Positions 18,894 through 27,517 of a stretch of DNA of 64,000 bases are shown here, in pieces. A model generated the notes under the pieces. It worked only from the letters and a program-made list of their open reading frames with translations, was not told the DNA's origin and made no database searches. Origin of the DNA: Lactococcus lactis (GTDB lineage: Bacteria; Bacillota; Bacilli; Lactobacillales; Streptococcaceae); assembly GCF_029023865.1 (NCBI RefSeq), contig NZ_CP118969.1:744001-808000 (forward strand), read 5' to 3'. Positions within the stretch are counted from its first letter, which is position 1. Each line of letters begins with the position of its first letter. Position numbers and translations under genes: made by a program.

Positions 18894-19892
18894 ATGGTAG
18901 AATCAACAACAACAATTTATGATGTGGCACGTGTCGCCGGAGTGTCAATGGCAACCGTTAGTCGTGTTGTAAATGGAAATGCAAATGTAAAGGAAAAGAC
19001 GCGCCAGAAGGTCTTAGAAGCTATTGCTGAGCTTGACTATCGTCCTAATGCAGTTGCGCGCGGACTCGCAAGTAAACGTACAACAACAGTTGGTGTTATC
19101 TTGCCAACCATCACTTCAACTTACTTCGCAGCGATTACTCGCGGGGTTGATGATATCGCTTCCATGTATAAATACAACATGATTTTAGCTAATAGTGATA
19201 ATGATGTTGAAAAAGAAGAAAAAGTTTTAGAAACTTTCTTATCAAAACAAGTTGACGGAATCGTCTATATGGGTTCATCTTTAGATGAAAAAATTAGAAC
19301 TTCCCTCAAAAATTCAAGAACACCTGTCGTTTTAGTTGGAACAATCGATGGAGATAAAGAAATTCCATCTGTTAATATTGATTACCATTTGGCTGCTTAT
19401 CAATCAACTAAAAAATTGATTGATAGTGGAAATAAAAAAATCGCTTATATCATGGGTTCATTGAAAGACGTTGAAAATACAGAACGTATGGTTGGTTATC
19501 AAGAAGCTTTGCTTGAAGCAAATATTGAATTTGATGAAAACCTCGTTTTTGAAGGTAATTATAGCTATGAACAAGGAAAAGCACTTGCTGAACGTTTACT
19601 TGAGCGAGGAGCAACTTCTGCAGTAGTATCACATGATACAGTAGCCGTTGGACTCTTGTCTGCAATGATGGATAAAGGAGTGAAAGTTCCTGAAGATTTC
19701 GAAATTATCTCAGGTGCAAATTCACCAATTACTCAATATACATATCCAACTTTAACTTCTGTTAACCAACCCCTTTACGATTTGGGAGCAGTAGCAATGC
19801 GTCTTTTGACAAAATTAATGCTTAAAGAAGATGTTGAACAAAATCAATTAGTTTTGGATCATGAAATCTTTTCTCGTCGTTCTACCAAATAA
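18894..19892 (+). CDS. ccpA: catabolite control protein A (LacI family)
   Basis: The master regulator of carbon catabolite repression; with HPr-Ser-P it binds cre sites. The 332 residues start with the LacI helix-turn-helix (TIYDVARVAGVSMATVSRVV at 7-26) and the hinge helix NAVARGLASKR typical of CcpA. The periplasmic-binding-protein-like core begins TTVGVILPTITSTYF. ATG 18894 follows AGAGGAT. Possible targets in this window are the cre-like sites near 3111, 5704, 27455, 35705 and 44571. Confidence 0.96.
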   Translation: MVESTTTIYDVARVAGVSMATVSRVVNGNANVKEKTRQKVLEAIAELDYRPNAVARGLASKRTTTVGVILPTITSTYFAAITRGVDDIASMYKYNMILANSDNDVEKEEKVLETFLSKQVDGIVYMGSSLDEKIRTSLKNSRTPVVLVGTIDGDKEIPSVNIDYHLAAYQSTKKLIDSGNKKIAYIMGSLKDVENTERMVGYQEALLEANIEFDENLVFEGNYSYEQGKALAERLLERGATSAVVSHDTVAVGLLSAMMDKGVKVPEDFEIISGANSPITQYTYPTLTSVNQPLYDLGAVAMRLLTKLMLKEDVEQNQLVLDHEIFSRRSTK

Positions 19893-19898
19893 AAAATC

Positions 19899-19922
19899 AA
19901 GCCCTTTTGAGGGCTTTTTTTA
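19899..19922 (+). terminator. terminator of ccpA
   Basis: AAGCCC/GGGCTT with loop TTTTGA is followed by a T-run. Confidence 0.88.
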
Positions 19923-19939
19923 TTTAAAGTAAAAAGTAT

Positions 19940-19968
19940 TTGACATTTGAGAGAAAAGTCGCAATAAT
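19940..19968 (+). promoter_or_regulatory. promoter of the FNR-like gene
   Basis: TTGACA (19940-19945) and AATAAT (19963-19968) are separated by 17 bp. Confidence 0.7.
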
Positions 19969-20030
19969 AGAGAGATGATAAAAAGAATTTATTCAATAGA
20001 TTAAATGAATAAATTGTTAAGGAGTTTGAT

Positions 20031-20996
20031 ATGCAAGAATTAGATTTAATTATTGTTGGAGCAGGTCCTGTTGGTCTATATGCGGCTTTTTACGCAGGAA
20101 TGCGCGGTTTATCAGTTGCAATAATTGAATCAGCGCAAGTTCCAGGTGGTCAACCCCAAAATCTTTACCCTGAAAAATTAATCTACGATATTGCTGGCCT
20201 ACCAGCAGTGACAGGGGCAGATTTGACAAAAAATCTTTTAGAACAACTAGCACAAATCTCTCATCGATTATTTCTTGGGGAGAGCGTTCAAAAAATTGAA
20301 AAAGAAGAGGGGATTTTTTCTGTAACTACTGATAAATCAACCAGAAGAGCCAAAGGCGTTTTGTTGACGACTGGTGCCGGCCTTTTGAAACCTCGAAAGT
20401 TAGGAATTGATAACGAAGAAACTTTAGCCAATGAAGGAAAAATATCTTACTTTATCACTTCTCTAAAAGAGTTTGAGGGAAAAAATGTTGCGGTTTTTGG
20501 TGGAGGAGATTCGGCTTTAGATTGGTCATTAATGCTTGAAAAAGTAGCTAAAAATGTTCATTTGGTTCATAGAAGAACTGCTTTTCGTGGTCATGAAATT
20601 ACAGTTGACCGAGTGATGAATTCTAATATTCAAGTTCATACGCCTTATACTTTTTCAAATTTGATTGAAAATGAATTAGAATTAAAAAAAATAAAATCAG
20701 AAGAAAGCTTGAACTTTTCGATTGATAAAATTTTGGTTAATTATGGTTTTTTAACAAATCAAGTGACTTTAGCTGAAAACTTAGAAGTCAGTCGTAATGG
20801 TCGCGTTAAGGCCGATTCAATGATGCAATCCAATATTGAGGGACTTTATGTCGCAGGAGACGCAAGTGATTATCCGGGAAAAATGCCCTTGATGTCCGTT
20901 GGTTTTGGTGAAGCAGTCCATGCGATTAATGCCATGACGAAAAAACTTGAATTTGACCACCCACTTAGAGGGGGACATTCTTCATCCATTTTTTAA
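20031..20996 (+). CDS. ferredoxin--NADP+ reductase, thioredoxin-reductase-like (YumC type)
   Basis: A flavoprotein that moves electrons between NADPH and ferredoxin or flavodoxin. The 321 residues contain an N-terminal FAD dinucleotide fold (IIVGAGPVGLYAAFYAG at 7-23), an NADPH fold (VAVFGGGDSALDW) with the HRRTAFRGHE segment, and the FAD-binding GLYVAGDASDYPGK near the C-terminus. The CxxC active site of thioredoxin reductase is absent, which is the mark of the YumC/FNR2 group. It is monocistronic, with a good promoter and a terminator. Confidence 0.88.
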   Translation: MQELDLIIVGAGPVGLYAAFYAGMRGLSVAIIESAQVPGGQPQNLYPEKLIYDIAGLPAVTGADLTKNLLEQLAQISHRLFLGESVQKIEKEEGIFSVTTDKSTRRAKGVLLTTGAGLLKPRKLGIDNEETLANEGKISYFITSLKEFEGKNVAVFGGGDSALDWSLMLEKVAKNVHLVHRRTAFRGHEITVDRVMNSNIQVHTPYTFSNLIENELELKKIKSEESLNFSIDKILVNYGFLTNQVTLAENLEVSRNGRVKADSMMQSNIEGLYVAGDASDYPGKMPLMSVGFGEAVHAINAMTKKLEFDHPLRGGHSSSIF

Positions 20997-21001
20997 AATA
21001 A

Positions 21002-21034
21002 AAAGCGTATTCTAAATAGGGGTACGTTTTTTTT
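21002..21034 (+). terminator. terminator of the FNR-like gene
   Basis: AGCGTA/TACGTT (one G-U) around a 13-nt loop is followed by eight Ts. Confidence 0.7.
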
Positions 21035-21155
21035 ATGAAATACGGTATAATAGAGAAAGAAAAATGACTTGAACTTAGCTTCATTAATAAAAATGAGCCA
21101 AGTTTTATGAGTGCTTTGTTTAAAAAGCAAAATAAAAGTAAATTGGGAATGTTTG

Positions 21156-21716
21156 ATGATATTAAATTTGATTATTTTAGTAGCCTTGGTTTGGGCTTTC
21201 ATGGTTGGTTACTCACGAGGCTTGATTTTACAAGTCATCTACAGTTTTGGTACGATTATTGCGGCCTTCATTGCAGCCAGTAATTATAAAGAGTTAGCAC
21301 AAAAATTGAGTATTTGGGTTCCTTTTTCAAATGCCACAGAAAACTCACATCTCTTACTTTTTAGTGATAAGCTTCTTTTTCAACTCGATGATGCTTTTTA
21401 TGCGAGCATTTCGTTTTTAGCAATTTTTATTGTCGTTTATGCTATTATCCGTCTTATCGGTTTATTTTTACATTTTGCACTTAGTCCTCTGGGAAGAAAT
21501 GGAAAAATCATTGCTGGAATTTTAGGATTTGCGGCGACTTATTTTGGTTTACAAATGGTCTTGATGGTCTTGAGTTTGGTTCCTATTGCAGCGGTTCAAA
21601 GTCAACTTGATGCTAGTTTTCTAGCTCGTTTTATGGTTTTACATACACCGATTTCATCAGGAATCTTGCAAAACCTTTTTATTGAAAATATTGTCCACAT
21701 TAATCCTCTAGGATAG
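21156..21716 (+). CDS. CvpA family membrane protein
   Basis: The 186-residue protein has four predicted helices (about 2-20, 26-46, 83-107 and 119-148) and the CvpA signature MVGYSRGLILQ after helix 1. CvpA relatives are linked to colicin V export, purine synthesis and envelope integrity in enterics; the lactococcal role is unknown. I start at ATG 21156 (GGGAA upstream); the frame is open to 21111 with no ribosome site. It lies 44 bases before mutS2, the same order as in many Firmicutes, so they are probably co-transcribed. Confidence 0.85.
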   Translation: MILNLIILVALVWAFMVGYSRGLILQVIYSFGTIIAAFIAASNYKELAQKLSIWVPFSNATENSHLLLFSDKLLFQLDDAFYASISFLAIFIVVYAIIRLIGLFLHFALSPLGRNGKIIAGILGFAATYFGLQMVLMVLSLVPIAAVQSQLDASFLARFMVLHTPISSGILQNLFIENIVHINPLG

Positions 21717-21760
21717 TGCTAGGGGAGAAATCTACAGATACAACTTGAAATTTAAATAGA

Positions 21761-24091
21761 ATGAATAAAAAAATTCTCCAAATATTGGAATATGATAAAG
21801 TCAAAGAACAGTTCATGAATGCTTTGACGACAGCGCAGGGTCAACAAGAATTAAAAGATTTAAAACCTTTGACAGATAAGGAAAAAATTCAGCTCCTTTT
21901 TGGTGAAGTTGCTGATTTTCGCTTATTGACCCAAGAAAATGGCCTATTAAATTTAGGAAAAACAAATGATTTAACAGAAATACTCAGACGTCTAGAGCTT
22001 GAAGCCAGTCTTTCAGGCAAGGAATTCGTTGAAATAAAAAAAGTGATTCAATTAGGGATTAATATTCAACGCTTTTTTGATGAAGCTGAAAATGTTGAAA
22101 CACCTTCACTAGCTATTACTTTGGAAAAATTGGTTGATTTATCAGCATTAGTCAAAAAATTAGAAATTTTTGATAATGCGGGAAGTCTTTATGATAATGC
22201 CAGTCTCGAATTGATGCATATCCGTGCTTCAATCAAGAGTCATCAATCAGAAATTCGGAAAATCATGCAGGAAATGCTGACCAAAAATCTCTCATCTTTG
22301 AGTGAAAATGTCATCACTATCCGAAATGACCGACAAGTGCTTCCTGTAAAAGCAGAAAACAAAAATAAAATTGCTGGTGTAGTTCATGATATGTCCGCTT
22401 CAGGTCAAACGCTTTATATTGAACCAAATGCGGTTGTTTCATTAAATAATAAACTTAATCAAAAGAGAATCGAAGAACGCCAAGAAATCACAAGAATTTA
22501 TCGTGAGCTTGCTAGTCAATTAAAACCTTATAGCTTTGATATAAGACAAAATGCTTGGCTGATTGGTCATATTGATTTTGTTCGTGCCAAGTATCTTTAT
22601 TTAGCAGCGAATAAAGCGACACTTCCAGAATTAACAACCGATAAAGATATTACCCTCTTTGCAGCTCGCCATCCTTTGATTGAAGCAAAAATAGTTGTGG
22701 CAAATGATATTAAATTTGATGCGGGGCTCAATACGATTGTTATTACGGGTCCTAATACGGGTGGGAAGACCATTACTTTGAAAACAGTTGGTTTGTTGAC
22801 AATATTGGCTCAATCAGGTCTGCCAATTTTAGCCGCTGATGGCAGTCGAATTCATCTTTTTGATGATATTTTTGCCGATATCGGTGATGAGCAATCCATT
22901 GAGCAAAGTTTATCAACTTTCTCAAGTCATATGACTAATATTGTTCATATTTTAGCTCAAGCAGATGAAAATAGTTTGGTCTTGTTTGATGAACTTGGGG
23001 CAGGAACTGATCCAAAAGAAGGAGCGGCTCTTGCTATTGCCATACTGGAAAATTTACGTGAACGAAATGTGAAAACCATGGCAAGTACTCATTATCCTGA
23101 GTTAAAAGCTTATGGGGTCGAAACGCAACGAGTAATCAATGCAAGTATGGAATTTAACATTGATAAAATGCAACCCACTTATCATTTGCAACTGGGAGTG
23201 CCTGGGCGTTCAAATGCCTTGGAGATTTCTAGAAGATTAGGTTTGCCAGAAACCATTATTTCAGTAGCCAGTCAACAAATTTCTGACAGTGAGCATGATG
23301 TCAATCAGATGATTGAAAAGTTGGAAGAAAAAACGCGTGAAGTGATTGAAAGTTCAAGAAATATTAAAAAAATTGAACGAGAAAATCAAAGTTTACATAA
23401 AGATTTGACGAAAGTCTATAATCAAATTAATCGCGAGCGCGAGTTTGAATTAGAAAAAGCACAAAAAGAAGCTCAAGAAGTAGTTAAAAAAGCGAGTCTT
23501 GAAGCGCAAGAAATTTTGAAGAATCTCAATGATAAAGCAGCGTTGAAACCACATGAAATTATTGCTGCTAGAAAAGAACTTGAAGGTTTGGCTCCAACCA
23601 TTGATTTTTCTAAAAATAAGGTTTTGAAAAAAGCGAAAGCACAAAGAGGACTTAAGCAAGGGGCTGAAGTTAATGTCACTTCTTATGGTCAGCGTGGTAA
23701 ATTGATTCGTTTAGAAAAAGATGGACGTTGGACGGTTCAAATGGGTTCAATCACGACTCGCTTAAATGAAGATGAATTTGAAGTGATTGAAAGTCCAGAA
23801 CAAATTCAAGCCAAAACTAAAAATGTCAGCAAGAAGGTGACTTCTAAAGTCAAAGCTCAACTTGATTTACGCGGGATGCGTTATGAAGAAGCAGAACTGG
23901 AATTGGATAATTATATTGACCAAGCTCTACTTGCAAATTTGATTCAAATTACGATTGTTCATGGGATTGGAACGGGTGTCATTCGAGAAATGGTACAGAA
24001 AAAACTTCAAAAACACCGTCATATTAAATCTTATGAATATGCACCAATTAATGCTGGTGGCTCTGGAGCAACGATTGCTATTTTGAAGTAA
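21761..24091 (+). CDS. mutS2: endonuclease MutS2
   Basis: A MutS paralogue without the mismatch-recognition domain; in Firmicutes it limits homologous recombination and rescues collided ribosomes. The 776 residues show helical core and clamp regions, Walker A GPNTGGKT near 329-336, the ABC-type ATPase with LFDELGAGTDPKEGA, a long coiled coil (about 510-600), and a C-terminal Smr nuclease domain (LDLRGMRYEEAE, then HGIGTGVIR). ATG 21761 has no clear Shine-Dalgarno. Confidence 0.95.
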   Translation: MNKKILQILEYDKVKEQFMNALTTAQGQQELKDLKPLTDKEKIQLLFGEVADFRLLTQENGLLNLGKTNDLTEILRRLELEASLSGKEFVEIKKVIQLGINIQRFFDEAENVETPSLAITLEKLVDLSALVKKLEIFDNAGSLYDNASLELMHIRASIKSHQSEIRKIMQEMLTKNLSSLSENVITIRNDRQVLPVKAENKNKIAGVVHDMSASGQTLYIEPNAVVSLNNKLNQKRIEERQEITRIYRELASQLKPYSFDIRQNAWLIGHIDFVRAKYLYLAANKATLPELTTDKDITLFAARHPLIEAKIVVANDIKFDAGLNTIVITGPNTGGKTITLKTVGLLTILAQSGLPILAADGSRIHLFDDIFADIGDEQSIEQSLSTFSSHMTNIVHILAQADENSLVLFDELGAGTDPKEGAALAIAILENLRERNVKTMASTHYPELKAYGVETQRVINASMEFNIDKMQPTYHLQLGVPGRSNALEISRRLGLPETIISVASQQISDSEHDVNQMIEKLEEKTREVIESSRNIKKIERENQSLHKDLTKVYNQINREREFELEKAQKEAQEVVKKASLEAQEILKNLNDKAALKPHEIIAARKELEGLAPTIDFSKNKVLKKAKAQRGLKQGAEVNVTSYGQRGKLIRLEKDGRWTVQMGSITTRLNEDEFEVIESPEQIQAKTKNVSKKVTSKVKAQLDLRGMRYEEAELELDNYIDQALLANLIQITIVHGIGTGVIREMVQKKLQKHRHIKSYEYAPINAGGSGATIAILK

Positions 24092-24187
24092 AATAATAAA
24101 TTTCTCAAAATCTATTTTCTTGAAATTTTAAGTGAATTACACTAGAATAGTCTTACTGAAGAAAATTATTTCAATGAAGGAGATAAA

Positions 24188-24502
24188 ATGGAATATAATA
24201 TTACTGATGCAACGTTTGATGAAGAAACAAAAGAAGGGCTTGTTTTAATTGACTTTTGGGCAACTTGGTGTGGTCCATGTCGCATGCAAGCGCCAATTTT
24301 GGAACAACTTTCAGAAGAACTTGACGAATCAGAACTTAAGATTTGCAAAATGGATGTTGATGAAAACCCAGCAACAGCCCAAGGATTTGGCATTATGTCT
24401 ATCCCAACATTGATGTTCAAAAAAGATGGTGAAGAAGTAAAACGCATTGTTGGTGTTCAAACAAAAGCACAACTTAAAGCCGTTATTGCTGAATTATCAT
24501 AA
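24188..24502 (+). CDS. trxA: thioredoxin
   Basis: Cytoplasmic disulfide reductase, 104 aa, with the redox site WCGPC at 27-31 inside the usual [10 protein letters not shown] context and the cis-proline in SIPTLM. ATG 24188 has AAGGAG 5 nt upstream. It follows mutS2 by about 95 bp, with a separate terminator, so it may have its own promoter (TAGAAT near 24145). Confidence 0.96.
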   Translation: MEYNITDATFDEETKEGLVLIDFWATWCGPCRMQAPILEQLSEELDESELKICKMDVDENPATAQGFGIMSIPTLMFKKDGEEVKRIVGVQTKAQLKAVIAELS

Positions 24503-24510
24503 TAAAAATT

Positions 24511-24558
24511 ACTGACAGAACTTTTTTCTTCTTGAAATAAAGTCTGTCAGTATTTTTT
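24511..24558 (+). terminator. terminator of trxA made from the dispersed motif
   Basis: ACTGACAGA-a-CTTT pairs with AAAG-TCTGTCAGT and is followed by ATTTTTTT. The remaining gap to 24745 holds one more CTGTCAG (about 24582) and near-copies, but no gene. Confidence 0.82.
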
Positions 24559-24745
24559 TATATTCAATTCTAGTGAAAAGTTCTGTCAGTAAAAGAGAGT
24601 GAAAGCATGGCACATACTGACAAGTCTGTCATTAAAATGAGCGTGACAAAAGGCTTTTAAAATGATATGATTGAAAAAGAAAAATTACAAAGAAAATAGG
24701 GATTTGGAAGGTCAAAAAGACTTTTCAAATTTTGAGGAGTTTAAT

Positions 24746-24949
24746 ATGTCAAAGAAAAAAGATACTGAACTTGAAATTATTGATACAGCTGACGGAGCTG
24801 TCATTAAAAGTGGAAAAAAAACAATCGCCGAAATTAAAGAAAAATCAGGAAATTTTGTCATTGTTTTTTCAGGTAAAGAAATTGCTACAGTGACTTCTTT
24901 TGAAGCAGCTCTTGAGGAAGCAATTATGGCTTATAATCTTTCGATTTAA
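24746..24949 (+). CDS. small DUF2969-like protein, 67 aa
   Basis: A small acidic protein beginning MSKKKDTELEI. It looks like the DUF2969 family of lactic acid bacteria: a short beta-rich core (KTIAEIKEKSGNFVIVFSG) and a C-terminal helix ending EAIMAYNLSI. ATG 24746 follows GAGGAG. The frame is open upstream to 24671, but that start has no ribosome site. The function is unknown. Confidence 0.7.
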   Translation: MSKKKDTELEIIDTADGAVIKSGKKTIAEIKEKSGNFVIVFSGKEIATVTSFEAALEEAIMAYNLSI

Positions 24950-25043
24950 AGATTTATTTGTGATTGATTTGAAATTTCTAAGTTATAACTTGAAATTAAT
25001 AAGATAATTTGTTAAAATATTTCTTGTCGTCATAAAGCGATCT

Positions 25044-25115
25044 TGGGGTATAGCCAAGCGGTAAGGCAAGGGACTTTGACTCCCTCATGCGTTGGTTCGA
25101 ATCCAGCTACCCCAG
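25044..25115 (+). tRNA. tRNA-Gln (anticodon UUG)
   Basis: A 72-nt cloverleaf: acceptor TGGGGTA/TACCCCA with discriminator G, anticodon loop CTTTGAC giving UUG (reads CAA), and T-arm GTTCGAATC. CCA is not encoded. Confidence 0.95.
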
Positions 25116-25126
25116 TAAAAAAACGT

Positions 25127-25153
25127 AAAAGGAAACGCTGTTTCCTTTTTTCT
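25127..25153 (+). terminator. terminator after tRNA-Gln
   Basis: AAAAGGAAAC/GTTTCCTTTT with a GCT loop is followed by a T-run. Confidence 0.88.
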
Positions 25154-25211
25154 TTTTGCGAAAATATGCTAGAATAGGGGAAAGCATTTATGAAAATGTA
25201 AGGAGAAGTTT

Positions 25212-25892
25212 ATGAGAAAAACAAAAATTGTTGTTCCAATCATGCTGACAGAGTTAGCAGAGCTTGAGAAAGTTTCTGTCAGTGATTATCGAACAGCAGA
25301 TATTGTTGAATGGCGTGCCGATTTTTTGTCAGCAGATGAAATTTTAGAGATGGCTCCTAAATTCTTTGAAAAATTTAAAGAAAGTAAGATTTTATTTACT
25401 TTAAGAACAGTCAGAGAAGGCGGAAATATTCAAGTTTCTGAAAAAAAATATTTACAGATTTTAAAAGAAATTTTGACTTACAATCCCGCATATATCGATG
25501 TCGAATTCTTTACGCATGGCCCTTCATTTGCCGCTTTGAAAGATTTTCGGGATAAAATGGTGCTTTCTTATCATAATTTTGATGAAGTTCCGTCCGATTT
25601 GACCAAACGGTTGATTAAAATGCACGAAGAAGGAACTGCCTTTGTTAAAGTTGCTGTGATGCCAGAACGTGAATGTGATGTTCTTGATTTATTACAAATC
25701 ACTCGTGATATGACTTTAGAATACGGTGAACATTTTATCAGCATGGCAATGGGTGACTTAGGACGACTTTCAAGAATTTCTGGCTATTTGACTGGCTCTT
25801 GCTGGACTTTTGCAAGTTTAGAAAATTCTAGTGCGCCTGGGCAAATTTCTCTCAAAGAAACAGAGTATATTTTGGATATTTTAGAAAAATAG
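25212..25892 (+). CDS. aroD: 3-dehydroquinate dehydratase, type I
   Basis: The third step of the shikimate pathway. The 226 residues include EWRAD (E33, R35), the base H121 (LSYHNFD) and the Schiff-base lysine K146 (FVKVAVMP), all required for the class I mechanism. The C-terminus has SWTFA-like CWTFASLENSSAPGQI. ATG 25212 follows AAGGAG. No other aro gene is nearby, and two motif copies lie inside the gene. Confidence 0.95.
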   Translation: MRKTKIVVPIMLTELAELEKVSVSDYRTADIVEWRADFLSADEILEMAPKFFEKFKESKILFTLRTVREGGNIQVSEKKYLQILKEILTYNPAYIDVEFFTHGPSFAALKDFRDKMVLSYHNFDEVPSDLTKRLIKMHEEGTAFVKVAVMPERECDVLDLLQITRDMTLEYGEHFISMAMGDLGRLSRISGYLTGSCWTFASLENSSAPGQISLKETEYILDILEK

Positions 25893-25912
25893 AGAATGAT
25901 ATAATCAGAGAT

Positions 25913-25925
25913 ATTGTTCGGTTAT
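25913..25925 (-). promoter_or_regulatory. PurBox (PurR activator site) upstream of purB
   Basis: On the minus strand, ATAACCGAACAAT fits the lactococcal PurBox consensus AWWWCCGAACWWT at every position. The nearest -10, TATAAT at 25993-25998, puts its centre about 85 bp before the expected transcription start, close to the spacing reported for PurR activation in L. lactis. Confidence 0.72.
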
Positions 25926-26048
25926 GACAGATAATTTTTTTACTTTTATTAGGACAAGTAGAATGGACCAAAAGCTTTATAAGTGAAAATGTTATAATAG
26001 ATAATGAAAAAGGACGCTTTGTTCATTAGAAATTAAAAATAGGATTAA

Positions 26049-26075
26049 TTTACTGACAGCTATTCTGTCAGTAAA
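26049..26075 (+). repeat. perfect hairpin of the dispersed motif next to the purB ribosome site
   Basis: TTTACTGACAG and CTGTCAGTAAA form an 11-bp perfect stem with a CTATT loop, ending one base before AAGGAG of purB. It has no T-run, so a 5' mRNA structure is more likely than a terminator. Confidence 0.8.
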
Positions 26076-26088
26076 AAAGGAGAAAAAA

Positions 26089-27384
26089 GTGGTTATTAGC
26101 CGTTACTCACGTCCAGAAATGGCAGAGATTTGGTCAGAAGAAAACAAGTATAAAGCATGGCTTGAAGTCGAAATTCTTGCAGATGAAGCTTGGGCAGAGC
26201 TTGGGGAAATCCCAGCAGCAGATGTGAAAAAAATTCGCGAAAATGCAACTTTTAATGTTGAACGTATTCTTGAAATTGAAAAAGAAACACGTCATGATGT
26301 GGTAGCTTTCACACGTTCTGTCAGTGAATCATTGGGTGAAGAACGCAAATGGGTTCATTATGGTCTGACATCAACAGATGTCGTTGATACAGCTTATGGT
26401 TATCTTTATAAACAAGCTAATGATATTTTGCGCAATGACCTAAAAAACTTTGCAGAAATTGTTAAAAATAAAGCTTTAGAGCATAAATACACAGTAATGA
26501 TGGGTCGAACTCACGGCGTTCACGCTGAACCAACAACTTTTGGCTTGAAATTAGCCACTTGGTACAGCGAAATGAAACGAAATATTGAACGTTTTGAACA
26601 TGCTGCGAAAGCTGTTGAAGCTGGGAAAATTTCTGGTGCTGTTGGAACTTTTGCTAATATTCCTCCATTTGTAGAAGCCTATGTTTGTGAAAAATTAGGG
26701 ACTCGTCCGCAAGAGATTTCAACACAAGTCTTACCACGTGATTTACATGCAGAATACTTCCAAACGTTGGCGCTCATTGCGACATCAATTGAACGCATGG
26801 CCACAGAAATCCGTGGATTACAAAAATCTGAACAACGTGAAGTTGAAGAATTCTTTGCTAAAGGTCAAAAAGGCTCGTCAGCAATGCCACACAAACGTAA
26901 CCCAATTGGTTCTGAAAATATGACAGGTTTAGCCCGCGTCATTCGTGGACATGCAATTACGGCTCTTGAAGATGTTAGTCTTTGGCATGAACGTGACATT
27001 TCACACAGTTCTGCTGAACGTATCATTGCACCTGATACAACAGAATTATTGGATTATATGTTGAATCGTTTTGGAAATATCGTTAAAAATTTGACTGTTT
27101 TCCCAGAAAATATGAAACGAAATATGGATGCGACTTTTGGCTTGATTTACAGCCAACATGTCATGTTAATGTTGATTGAAAAAGGAATGACGCGTGAAGC
27201 AGCTTACGATTTAGTTCAACCTTTGACTGCAAAATCTTGGGATGAACAAGTGATGTTTAGACCATTGCTTGAAGAAAATGAACAAATTCGTCAGTATTTG
27301 AATGATGAAGATATTGAAAAAGCTTTTGATTACAATTATCATTTAACAAGAGTCGATGAAATTTTTGACCGTGTCTTTGATTAA
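26089..27384 (+). CDS. purB: adenylosuccinate lyase
   Basis: Acts twice in purine synthesis, splitting SAICAR and adenylosuccinate. The 431 residues fit the Gram-positive PurB. The signature loop [11 protein letters not shown] lies near residues 263-273, with the catalytic histidine regions [12 protein letters not shown] and TSTDVVDTA. The start is GTG 26089, six bases after AAGGAG. It is monocistronic, with a PurBox and -10 upstream and a terminator after. Confidence 0.96.
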   Translation: MVISRYSRPEMAEIWSEENKYKAWLEVEILADEAWAELGEIPAADVKKIRENATFNVERILEIEKETRHDVVAFTRSVSESLGEERKWVHYGLTSTDVVDTAYGYLYKQANDILRNDLKNFAEIVKNKALEHKYTVMMGRTHGVHAEPTTFGLKLATWYSEMKRNIERFEHAAKAVEAGKISGAVGTFANIPPFVEAYVCEKLGTRPQEISTQVLPRDLHAEYFQTLALIATSIERMATEIRGLQKSEQREVEEFFAKGQKGSSAMPHKRNPIGSENMTGLARVIRGHAITALEDVSLWHERDISHSSAERIIAPDTTELLDYMLNRFGNIVKNLTVFPENMKRNMDATFGLIYSQHVMLMLIEKGMTREAAYDLVQPLTAKSWDEQVMFRPLLEENEQIRQYLNDEDIEKAFDYNYHLTRVDEIFDRVFD

Positions 27385-27390
27385 TAAGAA

Positions 27391-27416
27391 AGCCTACTAA
27401 AAAGTAGGTTTTTTTG
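27391..27416 (+). terminator. terminator of purB
   Basis: CCTACT/AGTAGG with an AAAA loop (27393-27408) is followed by TTTTTTT. Confidence 0.88.
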
Positions 27417-27441
27417 TTATTAAAACGAAATATAAAAAGGA

Positions 27442-27498
27442 TTGACAAATTTAATGAAAACGGATACAATTATAAATGTAAATATGAGAACGTTCCCA
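27442..27498 (+). promoter_or_regulatory. rbs promoter with cre and RbsR operator
   Basis: TTGACA (27442-27447) and TACAAT (27465-27470) are 17 bp apart. TGAAAACGGATACA (27455-27468) matches the cre consensus at 13 of 14 and overlaps the spacer and -10. The near-palindrome GAGAACGTTCCC (27487-27498 with flanks) lies just downstream and looks like the LacI-family RbsR operator. Confidence 0.78.
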
Positions 27499-27517
27499 CA
27501 TGTGAAAGGAGGAAGTA

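Noticed and set aside
20031-20996. Thioredoxin reductase
   Set aside because: The redox CxxC is missing, so the FNR/YumC group fits better.
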